5,686 nucleotides of DNA, from the NCBI GenBank assembly GCA_002365025.1, contig DEYX01000076.1, positions 6,407-12,092 on the forward strand, written 5' to 3'. Below, piece after piece: positions 1 to 4,876 of this stretch. The DNA is from Hungatella sp. UBA3147 (GTDB taxonomy: Bacteria > Bacillota > Clostridia > Lachnospirales > Lachnospiraceae). How positions within the stretch are numbered: the first letter of the stretch is position 1; the number at the start of each line of letters is the position of its first letter. The notes under the pieces were generated by a model. The model saw only the letters and a list, made by a program, of their open reading frames with translations. It made no database searches and had not been told where the DNA came from. The translations under genes and the position numbers were made by a program.

Positions 1-1691
1 TTCTCCTGACCATGGTGTGCCTCCAGGCGGGGCGGCTTAACATTGCCGTGGATTACGACAGCCTGTGGTATGGGGTCAGGTCCCGGTATATCCTGGACAA
101 TGGACATGGGATTTATGAAAATCTGGGAACCATAGGAATCGTCTACACCTACTCCAAAGGCTTTGAGGTTTTAACCCTGCCCCTGTCCCAGCTTCCCTCC
201 TATAGCTTTGTGACCTCAATCAATTTGTGGCTGTCTATGGGAGTCCTTTTTATGGGTTACAAAATCGGACGATTTTATATGAAACGGGAGCAGGCGGTCT
301 TTTTGGCGGCCTTGCTGTCAGGAGTTCCAGGCATAATGAATATGGCAGTCACAGCCAAAAGCGATATCATTACGCTGCTCGTCCAGGAGATCATGTTGTA
401 TTACCTGCTGTGCTATATAAAAGCGGGGCAAAAGTCCTGGCGTTATCTGGGCTACGGCACAGCAGCCTTTCTTCTCAGTCTGACTTTAAAACCAACAGCT
501 CTGATCTTTTCCACTGCTGTCTTTGGAATGGGATTTTTATATCTGTTAGGGAAGTTTTTACTTCCCAGATTCGGAGCGGAAGGGGGAAATACCGGTGGGG
601 TGGCAGTTGTGGCAGGCGCACTTTTGGCGTTAGGAGGTATTTGGGCAAGAACTCAGGTATTAACGGGTCTTCCCCTTACCTCGGTGTTCTCCTCCCTGCT
701 TACAAGGATAGGATTTCATTTAAAATATCCGTTCATGGTTAATACCATACCCAATTCCGGCTCCGGAATGTCCCTAAAGGAAAGGACCGTGCATCTGGCA
801 AACCGGCTTCATGGATTTTTCTTTTGCCCTGTAGGAGAGGATATGGACCATGTGATCCTAGCCTGGGGTGGATTTCTGCTGTACTTTCTTCTCTTATTGT
901 GGATTGTAAGCTGTTTTTACGGCAAGAATGTGGATAGAGGAAAAAAATCTCAGCTGTCCGTTTTCTTAAAAGTCATCTATATACCGTTTTTGGTGGTCAA
1001 TCTTGTCAGTTTAGGTATGCTGACCCAGGTCGACGGGAATTATTTCATGCTGTTCTATGTACTTACGGCGGTCTATGTCTTAAAGGCAGCGGTTGAAACA
1101 GGGGAAAAGACTGTCTGGCGGGGAGGCGTAGGAGCCGGAGTCTGGGTGCTTATGTTTGCTGTGTTTTTTACAGCCATGACCAGCTGGAATTGGAGCCTTG
1201 GCTTTACACCTGTGTCATTTCATCATAAAGGCTATTATAACCATCAGGAAGCCGCCAGACAGGACATGGTATCTAAGGGAAATGGAGAGATATGGGATAT
1301 CCTTGCCGCAGACCCGGAAACCCGTCTCATTGCCATTGGAGACCATCCGGATGTGCTGGCATTCCCATGTAACGTTCAGTCTTATGATGATATAACCGGG
1401 GTATGGGGAAATGTGGCCCTGGTAAAGAAAATGGATTATTTCGTGGAATTTATGGATTATGCAAAATCAGATTATGTTTATGTCCAGGCAGGCTATACGG
1501 GAGAAGAAAACCGTTCCTATACCCTGGTCAGGGATTTGATCGAATGGGGAAAACTGGTACCTGTGTGTTATGATAATGGAAACCTTTTGGCCGCGGTAGA
1601 GGTGAATGGGGATTACAGCGAAAAATCAGCACGGGCATTGACAGAATTTGAACAATGTTATATAAAAAAGAAAGCAAATGATAATCAATAG
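1..1691 (+). CDS. GT-C-like polytopic membrane glycosyltransferase, 5' partial
   Basis: Probable integral membrane glycosyltransferase of the GT-C fold (dolichyl/undecaprenyl-phosphate-sugar-dependent, PMT/ArnT-like), which would move a sugar from a lipid carrier to an acceptor outside the membrane. The frame is open to the left edge (Leu-Leu-Thr precede the Met codon at 12), and that ATG has no purine-rich ribosome site before it, so I treat the gene as truncated at its 5' end. Numbering from Met12, an acidic DYD motif lies at residues 14-16 in a non-membrane stretch. GT-C enzymes carry such a motif in the first outer loop after TM1, so TM1 is probably the missing part. Hydrophobic segments lie near 62-85, 94-112, 118-136, 148-180, 196-213, 281-302, 319-338, 343-359 and 374-390. 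Residues about 395-559 form a soluble C-terminal domain with SYDD and GDHPDV stretches. It ends in TAG 30 bases before the GT2 gene, suggesting an operon. The sugar and acceptor are unknown. An uncharacterised polytopic membrane protein is the alternative. Confidence 0.72.
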   Translation, partial: LLTMVCLQAGRLNIAVDYDSLWYGVRSRYILDNGHGIYENLGTIGIVYTYSKGFEVLTLPLSQLPSYSFVTSINLWLSMGVLFMGYKIGRFYMKREQAVFLAALLSGVPGIMNMAVTAKSDIITLLVQEIMLYYLLCYIKAGQKSWRYLGYGTAAFLLSLTLKPTALIFSTAVFGMGFLYLLGKFLLPRFGAEGGNTGGVAVVAGALLALGGIWARTQVLTGLPLTSVFSSLLTRIGFHLKYPFMVNTIPNSGSGMSLKERTVHLANRLHGFFFCPVGEDMDHVILAWGGFLLYFLLLLWIVSCFYGKNVDRGKKSQLSVFLKVIYIPFLVVNLVSLGMLTQVDGNYFMLFYVLTAVYVLKAAVETGEKTVWRGGVGAGVWVLMFAVFFTAMTSWNWSLGFTPVSFHHKGYYNHQEAARQDMVSKGNGEIWDILAADPETRLIAIGDHPDVLAFPCNVQSYDDITGVWGNVALVKKMDYFVEFMDYAKSDYVYVQAGYTGEENRSYTLVRDLIEWGKLVPVCYDNGNLLAAVEVNGDYSEKSARALTEFEQCYIKKKANDNQ

Positions 1692-1710
1692 CATATCCAC
1701 TTGATTCATT

Positions 1711-1716
1711 AGGAGG
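1711..1716 (+). promoter_or_regulatory. Ribosome binding site of the GT2 gene
   Basis: AGGAGG is a perfect Shine-Dalgarno core five bases before the ATG at 1722. It fixes the start of the glycosyltransferase and lies inside the 30-base gap after the upstream stop codon. I see no convincing promoter in that gap, so the gene is probably co-transcribed with its upstream neighbour. Confidence 0.9.
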
Positions 1717-1721
1717 CACAT

Positions 1722-2657
1722 ATGGGAAAAACAATATCGGTCGTGGTATCATGCTACAACGAGGAACTGGCACTTGACCAGTTCTATCAGGAAACGGCCA
1801 GAATTTTAAATAAACTTCACTGGGACTATGAATTGATTTTTGTCAATGACGGAAGCCAGGATGGCACCATGAAGGTCCTGGACGGCTTGTCCAGGAAGGA
1901 TAAAAAGGTAAAGGTCATCAGCTTTTCCAGAAACTTCGGACATGAGGCAGCTATGATTGCCGGTCTGGATTACAGCAGCGGGGATGGGATCGTCTGCATG
2001 GATGCAGATTTACAGCATCCTCCCCAGTATTTGCCGGAAATCGTCAGGAAGCTTGAGGAAGGCTATGATGTTATCAATATGGTGCGTACGAAAAATGAGT
2101 CCGCAGGCTGGTTTAAGAATTTTGCCTCCTCTGCATTTTACCATTTGATTAACGTACTTTCCGATGTAAAATTTGAACCAAACGCTTCTGACTTTTTTGT
2201 GATTTCCAGGCGGGCTGGTGACGTACTTCGGGATAATTACAGGGAAAAGGTACGTTTTTTGCGGGGATATGTGCAAAATATCGGGTTTAACCGGACCACC
2301 ATTGAATATGAGGCAGGAGTCAGGGTTGCAGGAGAAAGCAAATACAGCATTAAAAAGCTGATGGCCTTTTCACTGAATACCATCATGTGCTTTTCTTATC
2401 TGCCTCTTAAACTTGGGATTTATGCCGGGTGCGGTGCAGGCATTCTGGGAATCATTATGATGATTTACACCATATGGAGCTGGGCAAGGGTAGGAACGCC
2501 AAATGGGTATGCCACTACCATTGTGCTGATCTGCTTTATGTTTTCGGTGCTGTTCCTGATTGTGGGGGTTATTGGAAATTACATTGCCATCCTGTTTGCT
2601 GAGCTTAAGGACAGACCTATTTATATTGTTGGAGAGACGAAGAATTTTTCGGAGTAG
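1722..2657 (+). CDS. GtrB/CsbB/DPM1-like family 2 polyprenyl-phosphate glycosyltransferase
   Basis: Complete 311-residue protein, the usual length for bacterial GtrB, CsbB and YkcC-type enzymes. These transfer a sugar from a nucleotide donor to undecaprenyl phosphate on the cytoplasmic face of the membrane. The GT-A domain begins at once (SVVVSCYNEE, residues 6-15), followed by FVNDGSQDGT at 40-49 and the metal/donor-binding DADLQHPP at 94-101 with D94 and D96. The family signature GESKYS is at 204-209, leading into an interfacial helix (about 209-226). Two membrane helices follow, about 230-254 and 264-291, with a short polar loop between them, and the protein ends in a charged tail. All expected active-site motifs are present. 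The start is fixed by AGGAGG five bases upstream. The adjacent GT-C-like gene is a natural user of the lipid-linked sugar, as in three-component glycosylation systems. The motifs do not reveal which sugar is used. Family assignment is firm; the pathway is inferred. Confidence 0.95.
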   Translation: MGKTISVVVSCYNEELALDQFYQETARILNKLHWDYELIFVNDGSQDGTMKVLDGLSRKDKKVKVISFSRNFGHEAAMIAGLDYSSGDGIVCMDADLQHPPQYLPEIVRKLEEGYDVINMVRTKNESAGWFKNFASSAFYHLINVLSDVKFEPNASDFFVISRRAGDVLRDNYREKVRFLRGYVQNIGFNRTTIEYEAGVRVAGESKYSIKKLMAFSLNTIMCFSYLPLKLGIYAGCGAGILGIIMMIYTIWSWARVGTPNGYATTIVLICFMFSVLFLIVGVIGNYIAILFAELKDRPIYIVGETKNFSE

Positions 2658-2704
2658 ATAAAGTTTTTGAGATAAAAATTGTAAGATAAAGATTGTAAGA
2701 TAAG
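2657..2704 (+). repeat. Degenerate 14-bp tandem repeat after the GT2 stop
   Basis: Three consecutive 14-base units, each starting GATAAA, begin at 2657, 2671 and 2685 (GATAAAGTTTTTGA, GATAAAAATTGTAA, GATAAAGATTGTAA). A partial fourth unit (GATAAG) begins at 2699. Copies two and three differ at one position. The array starts on the last base of the GT2 stop codon and ends just before the terminator palindrome. It is A/T-rich, and no function can be assigned; replication slippage is the simplest origin. Confidence 0.75.
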
Positions 2705-2705
2705 A

Positions 2706-2750
2706 AATGCGCTTTGAATCGGCTTAAAAAGCCGTTTTTCAAAGCGCATT
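2706..2750. terminator. Nested palindromic terminator between convergent genes
   Basis: Two stems are nested. The outer one is a perfect 13-base inverted repeat, AATGCGCTTTGAA at 2706-2718 with its complement at 2738-2750. Inside it, CGGCTT (2720-2725) pairs with AAGCCG (2729-2734) around an AAA loop, and TTTTT follows at 2735-2739. The inner hairpin plus T run is a standard intrinsic terminator for the + strand glycosyltransferase unit. The outer stem is symmetric and is followed by T-rich sequence on the - strand, so it can also end the convergent muramidase transcript, which has no other good terminator between its stop at 2844 and here. Confidence 0.88.
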
Positions 2751-2843
2751 CTCTTGTTTATTGAACTTTATAGTGCTATTTTTTTGTATGAAATGTCATT
2801 ATGGATCTGCTTTGCAACAGGCAACCTACTCATCTGCAGTCTA

Positions 2844-4649
2844 TTAATGTATTCCAGGACCGATTTCTTTTGTCTGGTTGGTGGCAGAATCGGCAGGAGC
2901 TGTTTCTGTCCCTGTTTGGCCGGTCTGGCCGGTCTGGCTTTCTGTAGTGCTATTTCCTTCTGTCTGCTCGGTGGTTGCCTGCGGAGTCACAGTACATACG
3001 CCGTTAGCATCAGCGGTATAGGAAACTCCATCAAGTACAAAGGTAGCAGAGGCAGCCATCTTTCCGTCAGCTGGATTTAAGTAATACTGCTGTCCGCCTA
3101 CCTGTGTCATACCGGTTGCCATGGCGCCGCTTCCGCCAAAGTAATACCAATACCCATCGACCTGTCTCCAGCCTATGGTCATCTTACCGGAAGAAGCACT
3201 TAAATAGTACTTGGCTCCCCGTTCCTCAAGCCATCCGGACTGCATCTTTCCGTCATTTCCAATGTAGTACCAGCTTCCATCAGGATTGATCCAGCCTGTA
3301 GTCATGGCTCCGCTCTGGTTAAAGAAATACCAGCTGTTATCAATGAGCTGCCATCCGGTTGAGACTGCACCGTTTTCTGCCAGATAATACTTGGAGGAGC
3401 CGTCGATATGCCAGCCCGTTGCCATGGAACCGTCGTTATTTAAGTAATAGCGGGCGCCGTTGTTATCCAGCCATCCAGTGGACATCACACCGCTTTCCTG
3501 CAAGAAGTACCACTTGTTGTTTAAGTTCTTCCATCCGGTAGCCATTTTGCCGGAAGAAGGATCCAGGTAGTAATACTGGCCGTTTAATTCCTGCCAGCCG
3601 GTGGCCATGGTACCATCGGAACCAAGGTAATATCGTGACCCGTTGTCAGTAAGCCATCCGGTGTTCATGGAACCGCTTTGATTGAAGAAATACCATTTGT
3701 CCGTAAGCTGCTTCCAACCGATGTTCATTCTTCCGGAAGTTTCGTCAAGATAATAACGCAGCCCATCTTTATCAAACCATCCGGTGGCAGTCAGTCCTTC
3801 TTCGTTCATATAGAACCAACCGGAGCCATCGTTGACCCAGGTGTTTTTCTGGATCGAATAATTCTGGTAGTAATAGGTCTTTTCTCCTATGGTTCTCCAC
3901 ATATTTCCCGGAAGCTTTGGAGTTAAGTCCTTATAGAGGAAGTTAATGTCAACGTTTCCGTTGATTCCGTTAATCGAGCCGGTGCTGGTGACCTGCCACA
4001 TAATGGGAGTTGCATAAACGTGTTTTGCCTCATAACGGGCAACCCAAACGTCATAGGGCATATTGGATAAATCGATTTTATTTGATAACCAGTAATCATT
4101 GGCATACACAATGGGATAATATCCCGCATCTGCAATTCGCTGGCAGAATGCATTGATTATTTCACTCACCTGTGCCGGCGGGAGGGTACCAAGGGTGGCA
4201 CTGTCTTCTGCGTCAAAAGCGATGGGAAAGGAGATGGGATAATCCTTAACCAGGCTGAGTACAAAATCCGCTTCCTCTCTGGCCATATCCGGAGTGGTAG
4301 CCAGAGAATAGATATAAGCGCCGACTTTCAGACCTGCCGCTGATGCACCCTGTACATTGGTATGGAAATAAGGGTCAACAATACCCTTGGATCTGGTGCC
4401 CAGCATGACAAAGCTTACATCATCTTCTGCTACAGCCGCCCAGTTTACGTTTCCCTGCCATCTGGAAACGTCGATTCCTCTGGCAATTACCTGTTCAATC
4501 ACCGTACCGTTTGCAAGCTGATAATAGCCATTGACCTTTTCATAGCCTGCTGCCCAGGAATTCATAGCCGGGCCAAACCCTGCAGACATTCCCATAAAGG
4601 CACATAATGCTGCTGCTGCAAACCGTATGCCTAATTTCTTGTGTCTCAA
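2844..4649 (-). CDS. Secreted GH25 muramidase (lysozyme-like) with cell-wall-binding repeats
   Basis: Complete 601-residue exported peptidoglycan hydrolase. It should cut the beta-1,4 bond between N-acetylmuramic acid and N-acetylglucosamine. Start is TTG, chosen because AGGAGG lies seven bases upstream and the next residues form a signal peptide: basic MRHKK, a hydrophobic Ala-rich core at about 10-26, and likely cleavage near SWAA (31-34). The GH25 domain covers about 57-245: GIDVSRWQG at 58-66, PIAFDAED at 142-149 (D146 and E148 form the expected acidic DxE pair), VARYE at 203-207, WQVTSTG at 218-224 and the late NVDINF with D234. All usual active-site acids are present. Residues about 265-532 hold roughly 12 aromatic GW repeats of 20-21 residues, related to choline/glucan-binding repeats; the last one reads GM instead of GW. 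A variant end module (533-552), a Thr/Gln/Gly-rich tail and a terminal EIGPGIH complete the protein. There is no LPxTG anchor, so attachment is presumably non-covalent. Likely role: wall remodelling or lysis of other bacteria. It sits behind its own terminators, so it is probably monocistronic. Confidence 0.95.
   Translation of the reverse strand: MRHKKLGIRFAAAALCAFMGMSAGFGPAMNSWAAGYEKVNGYYQLANGTVIEQVIARGIDVSRWQGNVNWAAVAEDDVSFVMLGTRSKGIVDPYFHTNVQGASAAGLKVGAYIYSLATTPDMAREEADFVLSLVKDYPISFPIAFDAEDSATLGTLPPAQVSEIINAFCQRIADAGYYPIVYANDYWLSNKIDLSNMPYDVWVARYEAKHVYATPIMWQVTSTGSINGINGNVDINFLYKDLTPKLPGNMWRTIGEKTYYYQNYSIQKNTWVNDGSGWFYMNEEGLTATGWFDKDGLRYYLDETSGRMNIGWKQLTDKWYFFNQSGSMNTGWLTDNGSRYYLGSDGTMATGWQELNGQYYYLDPSSGKMATGWKNLNNKWYFLQESGVMSTGWLDNNGARYYLNNDGSMATGWHIDGSSKYYLAENGAVSTGWQLIDNSWYFFNQSGAMTTGWINPDGSWYYIGNDGKMQSGWLEERGAKYYLSASSGKMTIGWRQVDGYWYYFGGSGAMATGMTQVGGQQYYLNPADGKMAASATFVLDGVSYTADANGVCTVTPQATTEQTEGNSTTESQTGQTGQTGTETAPADSATNQTKEIGPGIH
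2918..2938 (-). repeat. 9-bp tandem repeat in the muramidase tail
   Basis: On the + strand GGCCGGTCT occurs at 2918-2926 and 2927-2935, followed by GGC. On the coding strand this gives the Thr-Gly-Gln repeats of the tail, around residues 573-580. The unit is a multiple of three, so slippage here would change tail length without breaking the frame. Confidence 0.75.
3054..3845 (-). repeat. Cell-wall-binding repeat array of the muramidase, with a three-repeat super-period
   Basis: Encodes residues 269-532. Gly-Trp pairs recur with Trp at 291, 312, 332, 352, 373, 393, 413, 433, 453, 473 and 494; the last copy has Met at 514. Each repeat carries a second aromatic strand (WYF, RYYL, KYYL and similar) and a Gly-x-Met turn. 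The repeats group in threes. Units 310-370, 371-430 and 431-491 each start with a W-Y-F repeat, followed by a YYL/YYI-x-x-D-G repeat and usually a YYL-x-x-S-S-G-K repeat. Partial units flank them (269-309 and 492-532). The array probably folds as a stack of beta-hairpins, as in choline-binding modules. The ligand is unknown. Confidence 0.9.
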
Positions 4650-4656
4650 TGTGATA

Positions 4657-4662
4657 CCTCCT
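4657..4662 (-). promoter_or_regulatory. Ribosome binding site fixing the TTG start of the muramidase
   Basis: CCTCCT on the + strand reads AGGAGG on the - strand, seven bases before the TTG at 4647-4649. No in-frame ATG gives a complete signal peptide with a comparable site, so TTG is the supported start. I found no convincing sigma-A promoter in the leader between here and the upstream terminator. Confidence 0.85.
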
Positions 4663-4736
4663 TATCATTCGAGTAGTATGTAATGCTGCACGCTTTTTTG
4701 CTTCCGGAATGAAAACGTAGGCGCACAAAAACTGAA

Positions 4737-4757
4737 GAAACTTACTTTGCAAGTTTC
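4737..4757 (-). promoter_or_regulatory. Inverted repeat in the muramidase upstream region
   Basis: On the - strand GAAACTTGC and GTAAGTTTC flank an AAA loop and can form a nine-pair stem with one G-U pair. The sequence TTCAGTTTTTG follows. It lies about 90 bases before the TTG start. It could be a weak attenuator-like hairpin or a dyad for a DNA-binding regulator. The stem is A/T-rich and the T run is offset by four bases, so termination would be weak. Function is unproven. Confidence 0.4.
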
Positions 4758-4820
4758 CAGGTAATTACGGCGGCACCATGCAAAATATTTTTATTTGTCT
4801 GGTCCTTTATCCGCGTAAAT

Positions 4821-4852
4821 AAAAGGGTATCCGCGCCGAGGTGCAGATACCC
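4821..4852 (-). terminator. Intrinsic terminator of the upstream repeat protein gene
   Basis: On the - strand GGGTATCTGC pairs with GCGGATACCC (one T-G wobble) around an eight-base loop, followed directly by TTTTATTTA. This is a strong ten-pair hairpin with a T run, 24 bases after the TGA of the gene at 4877. It separates that gene from the muramidase gene and implies that the muramidase has its own promoter in 4650-4820. Confidence 0.9.
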
Positions 4853-4876
4853 ACACAGATACTAATTCCTATGAGA

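Noticed and set aside
12..14. ATG at 12 as the true start of the first gene
   Set aside because: The frame is open to the window edge, no Shine-Dalgarno site precedes it, and starting here would remove the first membrane helix expected before the DYD loop.
227..742. A 171-codon + strand open frame inside the first gene
   Set aside because: It lies fully within the GT-C-like gene in another frame and lacks family motifs or a ribosome site.
2754..3080. A + strand open frame of 108 codons with hydrophobic stretches
   Set aside because: It overlaps the 3' end of the well-supported muramidase gene in antisense, starts just after the terminator palindrome and has no ribosome site; the composition follows from the opposite-strand coding.
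3054..3845. Regular repeats about 60 bases apart resembling a CRISPR array
   Set aside because: The periodicity is coding: it translates on the - strand into 20-21-residue aromatic repeats, the units are diverged at synonymous sites, and there are no identical repeats with unique spacers.
2844..4649. Phage endolysin origin of the GH25 gene
   Set aside because: The protein has a signal peptide and a long host-type repeat array, and no holin or other phage gene is nearby.
4540..4752. A 70-codon - strand open frame covering the muramidase leader, considered as a leader peptide
   Set aside because: It overlaps the muramidase signal peptide region in another frame, no strong ribosome site supports its start, and its composition is not that of a known leader.
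4808..4835. Direct repeat TATCCGCG at 4808-4815 and 4828-4835
   Set aside because: Two eight-base copies, one of them inside the terminator stem, are not enough to propose an operator.
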